A program made the position numbers and the translations under genes. Below the pieces are notes generated by a model that was not told the DNA's origin, ran no database searches, and was given only the letters and a program-made list of their open reading frames with translations. Source: an uncultured Clostridia bacterium (GTDB taxonomy: Bacteria > Bacillota > Clostridia > Oscillospirales > Ruminococcaceae). Taken from it: a DNA stretch of 55,852 nucleotides. The stretch covers positions 1 through 55,852 of the forward strand of contig CALZUA010000021.1 in NCBI GenBank assembly GCA_945829235.1, given 5' to 3'. Numbering within the stretch: the stretch's first letter is position 1; each line of letters starts with the position of its first letter. Below are positions 8,729 through 18,355 of this stretch, in pieces.

Positions 8729-8729
8729 A

Positions 8730-9071
8730 CTATAACCTCCCTTGTTTCCGCTTCTCACGGAATTTATGAATACAGTAGGCAGTAACGACCACAAGCAGAA
8801 CTCCCACATCAATCAGGCTGATATGAAACTGCGGCGGTTCACTATTTGCGGGAACATTCCCGCTGTTTTCGCCCTCGCTCGTTTCAATGCTCTCGGAGAT
8901 TTCCGTCTGCGGATTATCCACAGGTCTGTCAAAGAAATTAGCTTTAACCGTGAACACAAGCAGCGTTATCATAGCGGTTGCCACAATACAAATGCAAATA
9001 CGCTGTTTAACGCTCTTTCCCGTGATATAGGCATACAGTTTTTTAATTGCTACCACCCTCCCAATAGTCAA
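8730..9071 (-). CDS. Small two-helix membrane protein of the transfer operon
   Basis: About 113 residues; start uncertain (TTG 9071, or a GTG near 9056), because the gene begins inside the last codons of the CD1108-like gene. Two membrane helices are visible (ICICIVATAMITLLVFTV near residue 27 and VGVLLVVVTAYCIH near 88), separated by an acidic, Ser/Glu-rich loop of about 45 residues that would face outside. The ending KFREKRKQGRL is basic. Its place, between the CD1108-like protein and DUF4315, is where Tn1549-like elements carry small accessory membrane proteins. Family not recognised. Confidence 0.6.
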   Translation of the reverse strand: MTIGRVVAIKKLYAYITGKSVKQRICICIVATAMITLLVFTVKANFFDRPVDNPQTEISESIETSEGENSGNVPANSEPPQFHISLIDVGVLLVVVTAYCIHKFREKRKQGRL

Positions 9072-11097
9072 TCATTCCTTGAATTATTGCTTTCGACGCT
9101 TCATAGCGTTTTTTCTCGTTCTCGGTGAAATTATAGATTTCGGGGTACTCCTTGCCGTAATAGTCCTTGACGGTATAGATTTTAACCGTGAGCTTGGTAT
9201 GATTTTTCGGGCAATACGGGTGTCCCTTGCAATATTCGTGGACTTTGCCCTCCTCATCGGTATAAGAAGCACACTTGCAGCCCGGCTTGGTCTTGGTTTT
9301 ACAATCCTGTCCCGGACAGTATTCGGGGGAAGTTTCAACCGCTGTTTTGATGACAAAGGTATCACCCCAGCGGCAGGAGTTTTCGTTGACCGTTTTCATA
9401 AACTCCTCGAAATCCTCTTTTTCAAAATCAAAATCGTAAATCGTATCATCGGGAACACCGTCTGCCTGTTGCTTTTCCCGTGTCATTAACACAAAAAGCA
9501 GCGACATATAATCTGCATAATCGTCCGTTCCGAATTGCTCAATAATCGGATTTATCGTACTGTCCGCACCCGAAGCGGGATAGCGCAGGATATTATGGTC
9601 TTTGTCGATATACTGAATAATCTTCCTCGGAGCTGTTGTATCGCTGTTGCAGAAAGCGGAAACCTTATCTTTCAGAGCGTCCTTTGCTTGTGTTTCCATT
9701 ACCTCTTTTGCCTGTTCCACGAACTTTTTGTACCCCTCGTAGATTTCTTCGGGAGTTTGCGAGGAATTATCGTCCACAAGCCACGCACCGCCGCCGGCTA
9801 CCGAGCCGCTTGCGCCGCCGAGCAAAGAGCCGAACATCAATGCGATAATCAGAATAAGCAGAATTGCACCGATTACGATTAAACTCCACGGCATTGTTTC
9901 AACGATAAGACCAACAATCTTTGAAACGGCGCTTGCAATCGCTTTTGCGGCAGCTTGTGCGGCTTTATATGCGCTTTGAGCCGCTTTCTTTGCGGCATTT
10001 GCCGTTGCTTTTCCAGCCGCCTTTGCGCCTTTGCGGACAGCCTGTTTCGCCATATAGTTGACCTGCGTTTTCAGTTTGTTTCTGAAAACTCGTTTTCGCA
10101 GCGTTCGCTTCAATTCCGCTGATGTGGTTTTGTGGAGCTTGTGATAAACACGCTTTGTCAGGCGAGTGCCTTTTTTAACAGTTTTAACACCTGTTTCAAC
10201 GGCGGTTTTCACCCCACGCTCCGCATAGTCATAGGTTTTAAGACCGAGCTTCGCCGCTTCAATTCCTGTTTCGTTTTTGTCGCTCTTGGAGTAAAACTCC
10301 TGTTTAAGCACCTCCACAGGCTTTTGGGCTATACGGTAAACCTTTTTTGCACCCGATATTCCCATAGGAACGAGCTTTTTCAGCTTGCCGCCCGAACTAA
10401 CAGAGCCGCCCATAGCCATTTGCATTAACTCGGCTTGGCTCTTGTTTATCTTGAAACTGCGCTTCTGAAGCCGTTTCAGCTTCATCTTCTTTAGCTTTTC
10501 GGGGACTTTGTTGTAAATGGTTCTTGCTTTCCTCTTGGTAAGAGTACCGTTGCTGACAACACCATTATTCAGGACCTTGTATTTCTTCCGTGGAGCGAGC
10601 TTCAAACGCTTATTCTTTAAGCGGTTTTTCCAATGAGCCGCCGCAGACGCAGAAGATTGCGGCTTGCTGATTTTGACTGCCTTTTCGCCTTTGGGAGCAA
10701 GCGGCTTCTGCTCTATCGTTCCGCTTTTCGGAATTGATGTGGTTTTAGGAGTTAAGGGGGCTGTATCGCCTTTTATAACAAAAGACGAGTTTCCCTCAAC
10801 CGTACCGCTTTTCGAGATTTCAACGACTTTAGGTATTCCGTGAGCCGTATCGCTAACGCTTTTTTGTGAGCCTTTGGCGAAATGTTCACGCTTCTGTGCC
10901 GCCACAGACGGAGTGCCGTTCGGCACATCTGCTTTTGCGGCTTTATCCGTGCCGCCTACGGTGCGGACTTGCTGTTTTTCAAGCCTGCCGCCGCTTTTCT
11001 TGGAAAGCTCCGTCTTTTGAGCAATTCCGTGAGAAATAACCGCTTTATCGTTTACGGAATGAGCATTTATTCCGTTTTTCTCAATGATAACTTTCAA
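9043..11097 (-). CDS. CD1108-like transfer-apparatus membrane protein
   Basis: 684 residues from a TTG behind AAAGGGGTGATTTACC. Residues 1-330 are strongly basic and low complexity (Lys/Ala/Gly-rich, including an Ala/Lys helix KAAGKATANAAKKAAQSAYK), then one membrane helix near 410 (WSLIVIGAILLILIIALMF), then an extracellular part of about 250 residues with a Cys-rich segment (CPGQDCKTKTKPGCKC, HPYCPKNH). This layout fits the CD1108 family next to VirB4 in Tn1549-like elements. Relatives often end in, or are followed by, a NlpC/P60 or CHAP hydrolase; none is seen here, so the cell-wall-cutting part of the machine is missing or encoded elsewhere. The Cys pattern could bind metal (inference). 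Confidence 0.75.
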   Translation of the reverse strand: MKVIIEKNGINAHSVNDKAVISHGIAQKTELSKKSGGRLEKQQVRTVGGTDKAAKADVPNGTPSVAAQKREHFAKGSQKSVSDTAHGIPKVVEISKSGTVEGNSSFVIKGDTAPLTPKTTSIPKSGTIEQKPLAPKGEKAVKISKPQSSASAAAHWKNRLKNKRLKLAPRKKYKVLNNGVVSNGTLTKRKARTIYNKVPEKLKKMKLKRLQKRSFKINKSQAELMQMAMGGSVSSGGKLKKLVPMGISGAKKVYRIAQKPVEVLKQEFYSKSDKNETGIEAAKLGLKTYDYAERGVKTAVETGVKTVKKGTRLTKRVYHKLHKTTSAELKRTLRKRVFRNKLKTQVNYMAKQAVRKGAKAAGKATANAAKKAAQSAYKAAQAAAKAIASAVSKIVGLIVETMPWSLIVIGAILLILIIALMFGSLLGGASGSVAGGGAWLVDDNSSQTPEEIYEGYKKFVEQAKEVMETQAKDALKDKVSAFCNSDTTAPRKIIQYIDKDHNILRYPASGADSTINPIIEQFGTDDYADYMSLLFVLMTREKQQADGVPDDTIYDFDFEKEDFEEFMKTVNENSCRWGDTFVIKTAVETSPEYCPGQDCKTKTKPGCKCASYTDEEGKVHEYCKGHPYCPKNHTKLTVKIYTVKDYYGKEYPEIYNFTENEKKRYEASKAIIQGMIDYWEGGSN

Positions 11098-11103
11098 GGT
11101 AAA

Positions 11104-11814
11104 TCACCCCTTTCCCGCCCATTGATTTGCCATAGCTTTAGCCACGCCCATAAAGGTTTTTGAGCGCAGCTTCGCACGTTCGGCTTGACTTTTTCCACTT
11201 ACTTTCATAGCCCAGCAAATACCCTTTACCTTGCCGCACTTTGCAACATATTTGCCGTAAGGAGCAGGCCGAGGAAGTTGGCTTGTCGGCTTTAGCAGTG
11301 GCAAGCCTTTTAACCAAAGACAAGTCCGCTTTGTAACATAGTTTTCGCTGTCCTCGACACTCTCTGCAAAGAAATACGGCTCAATAATCTGCGTTGGCTT
11401 TTTATAGTGCTTTGACATATATCCAACAGGATTTTCTATCGCAATCTTTTCACAATCAGCGTTTGCAAATTTGAGAAAAAAGTCGGCGGCACTCTCCCGC
11501 AGCTTCTCACGATTAGCAATGCGTTCGGGCGGATTGCATTTCGGGGAGAAATGACGAGTGCCTGCTATCGTGAGGTAGGTACACGGAGGAAATGCGATAA
11601 TCATATCCCACTTTCCGTAGAGTATGTGAGCTTTTCTATCCATAGTTGAGAAAGTACAATAACCATTCAGCAGAGGAAGGACATCGCCCTGTATGTGCCA
11701 TTCGGGGAAACCGCCCGAACAAGGAACAAGGTCACAGCTGTATGCACTGTGACCCAATTTCCGTAATTCGATTGTTACCCTTTGGCTTTCCTCGCAAGCA
11801 ACCAATATTCTCAT
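11104..11814 (-). CDS. Putative DNA cytosine-5 methyltransferase-like protein
   Basis: 236 residues. It opens MRILVACEESQRVTIELRKL, as in the small phage/ICE methyltransferase-like proteins. IIAFPPCTYLT (Pro77-Cys78, the motif IV PC of C5 methyltransferases) and AIENPVGYM (like the ENV/ENP motif) are present, but the canonical FxGxG motif and a clear target-recognition domain are not. A modified-base or hypermodification role is also possible. The ATG at 11814 overlaps the virB4 stop region (GAGTGACAATG), so the two are translationally coupled. In mobile elements such proteins are thought to help evade restriction on entry (inference). Confidence 0.7.
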   Translation of the reverse strand: MRILVACEESQRVTIELRKLGHSAYSCDLVPCSGGFPEWHIQGDVLPLLNGYCTFSTMDRKAHILYGKWDMIIAFPPCTYLTIAGTRHFSPKCNPPERIANREKLRESAADFFLKFANADCEKIAIENPVGYMSKHYKKPTQIIEPYFFAESVEDSENYVTKRTCLWLKGLPLLKPTSQLPRPAPYGKYVAKCGKVKGICWAMKVSGKSQAERAKLRSKTFMGVAKAMANQWAGKG

Positions 11815-11816
11815 TG

Positions 11817-14216
11817 TCACTCTCCGAATTTCGTTGTCATTAGCTTGTATAGCTTGGTATCTGTCGGGAAATCGTCCTTAAAAGGCAGAGAGCCGTTAAG
11901 ACCGCAGTAAATCAAGCCCGAACCTGCGGGTGCGCCCGTGACGAATTTCATCATAGCGTCGGGGATTTTGAGTATTCGTGCAAGCTGTTCACGGTCAGAA
12001 GCGGCTTGATTTAACATCAAGATAAACTCCGAGTTGGAGAGCATAGAACGAGCCGTGTCGGATTTGAGCAAGTCCTCAACATTTTGCGTAATACCTGTCG
12101 GAATACCGCCCCACTTTCTCGCTCGCTTGTAAAGCTCAAACAGGAAGTTGGCGCTTTCCTCGTTACGGAACAGGAGATAAATCTCGTCAATGTAAATACG
12201 GGTACGAATGCCACGCTCACGGTTGCGAACGATTTTATCCCAAAGGTTTTCAAGCACGACCATCATACCCAACGGCTTCAACTGCTTTCCCAAATCCTTG
12301 ATGTCATAGACAACAACACGGTTGTTTACATCGACATTTGACGGATAGGCAAAGGTTTTCATCGAGCCGTTAACGTACAATTCAAGCGACATATACAGCG
12401 GCTTTGCTTCTTCGGACTGCTGTTTGCAAAGAATATCGTAATAGTCTTTGAGCGTGGGCATTTCCGTGGTATTGCCGAGCAGAAAATCTCTGTAAACCTC
12501 GTGTAAGCAGTTGTCGATGATTGTTTTCTGTTCGGGAGAAATGCCCTGTTTTCCCATAATCGTTTCAAAGAACGAGAGGAAGAAATCGTACTTGGACGAT
12601 ACAACATCTTCACCCTTGTTGTACTCCTCAATGGAGATTTCAAGCGGATTAAGGTGTGTATCACTGCTCTCGGAGATATACAGCAGCTCACCGCCGAGAG
12701 CCTTGACGAGATTTGTGTATTCTCGTTCGGGGTCAACGATGATTATTTCGTCATTCGTGGCAAGGAACACATTAAGCATTTCACGCTTTGCCGAGAATGA
12801 TTTACCGCTTCCCGGACATCCGAGTATAAAGCCGTTTGCGTTAATCAGGCTTGCACGGTTGAAGATAATCAGATTGTTGGTGGTCTGATTTAAGCCATAG
12901 TACACGCCGCCCTCCTGCGATAACTCTTTTGAATTAAAGGGCATAAACACACACGCACTTTCGGTTGTGAGTGTTCGGCGCACTTTTAGGCGGCAGTTTC
13001 CGAGAGGTAAACAGCTTGCAAGTGCGTCCTCCTGCTGATAATTCGCACGGCTTGTGGTGCAGACTTTCTTTCGGAAAACGGCTTCAACCTTTTCGGTGTT
13101 GTTGTCAAGTTCATCAAACGATGTTCCCGTTACCATAACCACAAGGTTAAGCAGAAACATCTTCTGATTTTTGCTCTGTAAATCATTGAGCAATTCTTCG
13201 CCTTCTTCAAGCGACTGCTTCAAATCGTCGGAAATGACATCAGTAAACACACCGTTCTGCGCCGCCTTACGCTCTTTCTGCATTTTGTTGGAACGCATTG
13301 CGGTGAGCTGTCGCTTAACTACCTTAATAGCCTCGCTCGGCTCTACGGGAGCGATATTCACCGTTGCAACTATCGGTAACGAGGTTTCGCAAAGCTCCTT
13401 TAACAAATCGTCCACAAGCGACGAGGGCAGGTGTTTCAGATAGACCATTCGTGCGTACTTATCGTTGTACAAAAAATAGTCTTTCTTAAACTCAAAGTAG
13501 TCGGGACAGCAAAGGCTCTTTTCCGCACCACGCATAAACTGCGAGGTGTTTATCGGGCGTATCTCTTGGTTTACGCCACGGAAAATATCGGCGATAATAC
13601 GGATACGCTGATTAGCCTGCAGCTTCTCGATATTTGAGCCGATTTTCTGAAAACAAGTTCTCATAGCCAGCTCGTGAGCCGAAATCTTCTGCTGTGCTAA
13701 CTCCAAATTCGCCGCCGTGACGGTAATTGTGATGTACTTTTTTGTGGTAATACCATTTTGCCCCTGCTGCATTTTGTCTAACAGCATATCGTTGTACTCC
13801 TGCCGATACTCGTCAAACCCGTCACCAGCGGGCTTCAGGAGTATCTTGTGAGCAAACTCACGCTGATTGATGACATTATTATGCAGCGTTATCTGAATAT
13901 CATCGCTTGTATCAAAGCTGTTGAGCAAATCCCCGTATGCGAGGAAAATACGCTCCTGTTCCGCACCGTCCGCAGCGTCGTATGTTACATCGGTAAACGA
14001 GTAGGTGACGGAGTAGTGGTTGGGGCTTACCTCAAAAATGTACTTGCCGCAAACGTGTTCGTAAGGGATAGTATCCTGCACCGAACGAGCGACCTTGCGG
14101 ACTTCGTTCTTAACCTTTGGCTTTTTAGCCTTTTTCTGCTTTGCTGTGCGTACTTTGTCTATATCCTTTGCGGTGCTTGCCGCAACAGGCTTTTTAGATG
14201 AGAATAAACTACTCAT
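11817..14216 (-). CDS. VirB4/TraE-type conjugation ATPase
   Basis: 799 residues, complete. The N-terminal CagE/TrbE/VirB4 domain spans about 45-430. Walker A GCPGSGKS is at residues 466-473. Walker B is RIYIDEIYLLF near 690, followed by the motif GIPTGITQNVEDLL. This is the motor that energises the type IV secretion channel at the membrane. The start is the Met of MSSLFSSKKP, with AAAGGAGCGTGTCA upstream. It overlaps the prgI stop by 8 bp. Order prgI-virB4 is conserved in Tn1549-like elements. Confidence 0.96.
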   Translation of the reverse strand: MSSLFSSKKPVAASTAKDIDKVRTAKQKKAKKPKVKNEVRKVARSVQDTIPYEHVCGKYIFEVSPNHYSVTYSFTDVTYDAADGAEQERIFLAYGDLLNSFDTSDDIQITLHNNVINQREFAHKILLKPAGDGFDEYRQEYNDMLLDKMQQGQNGITTKKYITITVTAANLELAQQKISAHELAMRTCFQKIGSNIEKLQANQRIRIIADIFRGVNQEIRPINTSQFMRGAEKSLCCPDYFEFKKDYFLYNDKYARMVYLKHLPSSLVDDLLKELCETSLPIVATVNIAPVEPSEAIKVVKRQLTAMRSNKMQKERKAAQNGVFTDVISDDLKQSLEEGEELLNDLQSKNQKMFLLNLVVMVTGTSFDELDNNTEKVEAVFRKKVCTTSRANYQQEDALASCLPLGNCRLKVRRTLTTESACVFMPFNSKELSQEGGVYYGLNQTTNNLIIFNRASLINANGFILGCPGSGKSFSAKREMLNVFLATNDEIIIVDPEREYTNLVKALGGELLYISESSDTHLNPLEISIEEYNKGEDVVSSKYDFFLSFFETIMGKQGISPEQKTIIDNCLHEVYRDFLLGNTTEMPTLKDYYDILCKQQSEEAKPLYMSLELYVNGSMKTFAYPSNVDVNNRVVVYDIKDLGKQLKPLGMMVVLENLWDKIVRNRERGIRTRIYIDEIYLLFRNEESANFLFELYKRARKWGGIPTGITQNVEDLLKSDTARSMLSNSEFILMLNQAASDREQLARILKIPDAMMKFVTGAPAGSGLIYCGLNGSLPFKDDFPTDTKLYKLMTTKFGE

Positions 14217-14619
14217 TGACACGCTCCTTTCGCTTGGATTTTCTGCTGTTTGTCTTTATTGCCGCAAGCTGATGAGCGATTTCGCTCTCGATTATTTCCT
14301 CACGGCACTCCCAAAAGACGGGGAGTTCCTCATATTTGCGTTTCTGCGGCTCGACCCATTTCTGCCGATAGAGTATAGCGAGAAATTTCTCAAACGGCAT
14401 TCCGTCATATCTGAAAAAGCCAAAGGCGAAAACAGGGATAGCAACGAGAATGATTATCCACCCCACCATATCCTCGCCGAGATAGTCCTTTCCGAATATA
14501 AACAGCGGAACACAGATTGCGAGAGCCACAACCGCCGAAACCAACTGCCGTACCGTCAAACCAAACAGAAATTTTTCTTTGTAATCCGTGATTTCTTTCG
14601 GAATTTTAATTTCAATCAA
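14209..14619 (-). CDS. prgI: PrgI family (VirB3-like) membrane protein
   Basis: 136 residues from TTG, with GGAGGTGTGAGCA upstream. The opening MIEIKIPKEITDYKEK, two adjacent membrane helices (about 27-43 and 50-68) and FEKFLAILYRQKWV are diagnostic of PrgI. The basic C-terminus is cytosolic. PrgI partners VirB4 in the inner part of Gram-positive type IV secretion systems. It is packed between the TrbL-like gene (12 bp away) and virB4 (overlap). Confidence 0.93.
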   Translation of the reverse strand: MIEIKIPKEITDYKEKFLFGLTVRQLVSAVVALAICVPLFIFGKDYLGEDMVGWIIILVAIPVFAFGFFRYDGMPFEKFLAILYRQKWVEPQKRKYEELPVFWECREEIIESEIAHQLAAIKTNSRKSKRKERVNE

Positions 14620-14631
14620 TGCTCACACCTC

Positions 14632-15492
14632 CTACATTGCTCCGCATATCTTCTTTGACCACGCTCCCGACTGCATAACGCCCATAGCCAAAGTGAGAGT
14701 TGTTACAAGTCCCATTATTCCGCTTAAAGTCAGGTTGGTACTGCCTATTCGACCGCTTATAAGTGCGGTGTTTACTGCGGAGTAGGCTACGAACATAATC
14801 GCCAAGACGATTGCCTGCAAGCTAACGGCGGCGTATGATTTCAGGAAACCCTTTCCGACATCGGAAAGTCCTTCACACGCAAATGTTGACAGCGGTACAG
14901 GTGCTATCAGAGTGTAAACCGTCAGCTCAAAGAGCCTTGCGATAACAACAACGTTAGCAAGTATCATTATGATTTTCATAATCAAGCCTTGAATTGAAAT
15001 CTGCAAATTCAGCAAAATCGGCTGAAAGTTCAGGAAACCTGCGTCCACATTATTCACTATCTGCGAAGCCTGCGACGCTGATACGAAATACTGCGCTTTC
15101 GTCATATCATCGCCCGAAATGAAACTGTACTGCGTAATCGTTCCGCTGATTGCGTTTATAAAGCTGTTGAAACCACGATACAGCATTGTCGTGAAAAGTT
15201 CGGCATTATCAACACAGACCTTTGCCACCACCAGCTTGATAAACAGCATCAAGACATTCTCCCAAGTCACCCACTGCAAGTGGAGCGATTTTGTGAAAAA
15301 GTCTATCAGGAAGAACATAACGCACAGAGTAAGTGCGGTTGCCTTTATCGCCGACATAAGAGAGGGCAAGGACGTTGTAGTTGTTTGGAGCAAACTGTCG
15401 TTTGTGAGCAGTTCGATAAGCATTGAGAACATTGAGTTTAATTCGTTAATAATGCCCTTGATGTTGTCCATACACTGCCCATATCCCCACAT
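14632..15492 (-). CDS. TrbL/VirB6-like polytopic channel protein
   Basis: 286 residues. The start is Met of MWGYGQCMDNI, because AGAAAGGAGGTCTTTAT precedes it; an upstream in-frame Met lies within the structured spacer. Six or so hydrophobic segments occur (for example ALTLCVMFFLIDFF, VLMLFIKLVVAKV, GLIMKIIMILANVVVIARL, AIVLAIMFVAYSAV, IMGLVTTLTLAMGVM), as in TrbL/VirB6 and the CD1107-type proteins that line the transfer channel. It follows the Maff2 gene after a 250-bp structured spacer. Confidence 0.88.
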   Translation of the reverse strand: MWGYGQCMDNIKGIINELNSMFSMLIELLTNDSLLQTTTTSLPSLMSAIKATALTLCVMFFLIDFFTKSLHLQWVTWENVLMLFIKLVVAKVCVDNAELFTTMLYRGFNSFINAISGTITQYSFISGDDMTKAQYFVSASQASQIVNNVDAGFLNFQPILLNLQISIQGLIMKIIMILANVVVIARLFELTVYTLIAPVPLSTFACEGLSDVGKGFLKSYAAVSLQAIVLAIMFVAYSAVNTALISGRIGSTNLTLSGIMGLVTTLTLAMGVMQSGAWSKKICGAM

Positions 15493-15523
15493 ATAAAGAC
15501 CTCCTTTCTGAAAAAAAGGAAAA

Positions 15524-15717
15524 GGCGGCAAGACGGAGCTTGCCGCCGTTTGCCCAAAAGCCGACAAGGACGTCGGCAATTAAGGCAAACAGGCGGTACA
15601 ATCAGCCGCACCGCCCAATCCAACAAAAAAAGGTGCAACACGATGTTGCAAAGTGTTCGCCAAAAATGCGGCAAGGACGCCGCATAACCAAGCGAACACA
15701 ATGCTACATATAGCACC
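15524..15717. repeat. Structured spacer with hairpin units A and B
   Basis: The maff2-trbL spacer is built of hairpins. 15524-15547 is GGCGGCAAG/CTTGCCGCC with loop ACGGAG. Unit A (15548-15590): outer stem GTTTGCC/GGCAAAC enclosing inner stem GCCGAC/GTCGGC with loop AAGGAC. 15634-15650: TGCAACA-CGA-TGTTGCA. Unit B (15653-15699): outer GTGTTCGC/GCGAACAC, inner TGCGGC/GCCGCA, loop AAGGAC. 15702-15715: TGCTA/TAGCA hairpin. Stems differ between units but stay paired while the AAGGAC loop is kept. No coding frame fits. Confidence 0.85.
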
Positions 15718-15741
15718 AAACGGAAATTATGCGAGGAACGA

Positions 15742-16161
15742 TTAAGCCGTAATACCGAACAGGTCGAGCGAGAGCGTAAGCGCAAACACTACAAAGCCCG
15801 AAGCCAGCGTCATAAGTCCTCTTGTCTTTGCTTCTGCGTCGTCGTTCTTGATTGCGAGAGCAAACATAACACCGCCGACAAACGCAACCACAAGACCGAT
15901 ACGACCTATCCAAGTTGCGAAGAACCCGATTACCTGATTAAAGGCGGCTTCACCGTCAACAGCTCCACCGCCGCCCTCGCCCTCGGCAAAAGCGGGAACG
16001 GCGGTCATAATCGCCATAGTCACCATAGTCGTTACGGTTGTGATAACCTTCTTGCACTTGCTCTTTGCCGCAGAGAAGAAACGTGCAAGCGGATTTCTCT
16101 CGGCGTTCTGCTTCTTACCCTCAGCAGCGGGGCTTGTTGTGATGATGTTGTTGTTTTCCAT
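15742..16161 (-). CDS. Maff2/VirB2-like pilin-type membrane protein
   Basis: 139 residues, ATG behind AAGGAGGGTTTTCTT. It has a positively charged N-terminus, a first hydrophobic helix ending in a signal-peptidase-like site (TAVPAFAEGEGG, about residue 68), then two more helices (VIGFFATWIGRIGLVVAF and LMTLASGFVVFALTLSLDLF). This is the layout of VirB2 pilins and of the Maff2 family in Firmicutes ICEs. It is expected to be the abundant subunit of the transfer channel. It is flanked on both sides by the covarying hairpin units, which could set its higher expression relative to neighbours (inference). Confidence 0.85.
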   Translation of the reverse strand: MENNNIITTSPAAEGKKQNAERNPLARFFSAAKSKCKKVITTVTTMVTMAIMTAVPAFAEGEGGGGAVDGEAAFNQVIGFFATWIGRIGLVVAFVGGVMFALAIKNDDAEAKTRGLMTLASGFVVFALTLSLDLFGITA

Positions 16162-16201
16162 AAGAAAACCCTCCTTGAAAAAATAGTGTATATGTATAAA
16201 C

Positions 16202-16268
16202 TGTTTCGCTTTGTTGGCGCAGCGTCCTTGCTGCGCCTTTGGGCGAAACAATTCAACATCGTGTTGAA
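16202..16268. repeat. Hairpin unit C upstream of maff2
   Basis: Outer stem TGTTTCGC (16202-16209)/GCGAAACA (16243-16250), inner GGCGCAGC (16216-16223)/GCTGCGCC (16230-16237), loop GTCCTT (AAGGAC on the minus strand), then TTCAACA-TCG-TGTTGAA (16252-16268). Same architecture as units A and B, in opposite orientation, with compensating stem changes. Confidence 0.85.
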
Positions 16269-16290
16269 CCGCCGAATGCGGCTATATCCG

Positions 16291-18355
16291 TTAGAAAAGT
16301 TCTGCGCTTTGCACAAAAGCGTTATAATCTTCCTCACCAAAGACTTTAGGCTCGGACAAATCCATAGGGATTATATCTTCTGCGTTCGGGAGTTCCTCAT
16401 CGGTGAAATCCAAACGCTGATTAAGGTCATAGACTTGTACGCTTGACAAGTTACGCTCCTGTTTCTCGTGCCTTTCGATAGCGGCGGCAAGCTCCTGCTC
16501 GTCCTCCTCGTAAAACTCGTTGTCAATGTTGTCGGTATCCATTTCGTACACCTCCTCGGCTTTGTTTTCATCATCGGGAATATCCACATCGGTAATCGCT
16601 TCTTCATCGTCAATCGGCTTTGAAACCGCTTTCGGTGGGATTTTCTCGGTGTAATTTGCGGTCATATCGGGAGCTTTCTCCGTGACAAGACCGTCAATCA
16701 GGTAGGCATAGTTTTTGTTGCTGTCCTCCAAAAACGGATAATTCTTAAATGGTTTCCTTGCCAAGCGATTTTGAGATAGCTTCAAGCGTACTCGCTTCTT
16801 GACCGCCCAAAAATAAAAGACTGTCGCAGTTACCCGTGACAATCTCCCAAGATTTATCATACATTTTTTTGAGCTGTGCCAAGTTCTGAATGATGATGTT
16901 TGCGCTGATTTCCATTGAACGCATTGTTGCAAGAAGCTTGTCGAAATCGGGGATAGTACCGATGTTGGCAAACTCGTCTAACAGGCAGCGAACGTGGACG
17001 GGCAGCCTGCCGCCGTACTTAAAGTTGGCGGTGTCGTAAAGCGTATCAAACAACTGCGTGTACATCATCGCCGCCAAGAAATTGAACGTTGCGTCCGAGG
17101 ACGGTATGATTACAAACAGAGCCGTTTTCTTATCACCAAGCGTGTCAAGGTGAATGTTGTCGGTATGCGTTAAGTCCGCAACTTCGGGCAGATTAAACGC
17201 CGCAAAGCGCACCGCCGCCGAAATCAGGATTGACTTTGCCGTTTCCGCAGGAGCCTTTTTGAAATCCGCATAATAGGAAACCGCCATACTCATAGGATTT
17301 TCCTCACGCAGCTCGTCCATCATATCATCAAGCGGAGAGCGGTGGTTTTCGTCCTGTTCGGAGATTTCCGCTAATCTCATCATCTTCATAACGGTGGAGA
17401 AATTGCGGTCAAGGGATTTTCCGCTTGCGTCCTTTGCGTCCTTCTTCTCCAAGAGATAAAAGGCAATCGCAAGGGTAAGAGCTTTCGTGCTGTCGTCCCA
17501 AAATTGGTCGCCGCCGGACGAGCCTTCCTGTTTGGTATTCTTCATAAGGCAGTTGACCATTTTCATAACATAGGTTTTGTTTACATTCCCGTCCTTATCG
17601 TAGATATAATTAAACGGGTTGTAGTTGTTGCTGTGGCTCATATCAATAAGATTGAACACACGAATTTCATAGCCCGCCTTTTGAAGCAGCTTGCCGCAGG
17701 AACGGAGTAATTCGCCTTTTGGGTCGGTTACAACATAGCTCGTATTCAACTGCATTATGTTCGGCTTTACATAAAACCTCGATTTGCCCGAACCCGAACC
17801 GCCTATTACCAAAACATTGAGGTTTTCACGGTGCTGTCGGGTATTCACCGACATTCTGACCTCCTGCGTAAGCAGAATGTTATTGTCCGTCTGAAACGGC
17901 ACTACCTTTAGCGGCGGCTTTTTCAGTATCTTACGAATGGGAGTTGCAAGCCAATTCGGGAGATTGTCGGGAAACGGCTTTTTCTTGTCGGCGTTATCCC
18001 GTAAGAACTGTTCTTCCTTTGGGGTAGCCCACCTCGCCGAGCCGTGTTCCACGCCCTTGCGGTGAAGCCGCTTTTTTGAGGTTGCTTTCAGCAAAGCGTA
18101 TATGCCGAGAGCAAAGGCAACAATCAGCGTAATCTTTGCACTGTAACCCGAAAAGTCGGTGAAATGCTCCCAAATGGTATCTGTTGAGGTAAGCACCGTT
18201 TCAAACTGCGACATAAGCAGAGTGAAATCAAGCACACCCTCATCGTCAACAGACAAGTCCATAGCCGCACCGAGAGCCGCCGAAACATACAGGACCGCAA
18301 ACACGATAATCACATAGAGCATAATCGTGAGCAAGTCAGGTTTACGCTTTTTCAA
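16291..18355 (-). pseudogene. VirD4/TcpA-type coupling protein, broken near the C-terminus
   Basis: The intact first 536 codons (18355-16745, TTG start overlapping the pcfB-like stop) encode two membrane helices (10-30, 73-90), Walker A GGSGSGKS (185-192), the TDPKGE segment, Walker B CLLDEFANIG and the QNLAQLKKMY motif: a coupling ATPase that feeds the relaxase-DNA complex to the channel. The frame stops right after SKSLGKETI. The usual tail continues in another frame (16757-16291, NYPFLEDSNKNYAYLIDGL, acidic end). Relatives have roughly 60-80 more residues between these points, including the last strand of the ATPase core, so an internal deletion with frame change is inferred. The shortened product may be inactive and the element transfer-deficient unless another coupling protein helps. 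Confidence 0.8.
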
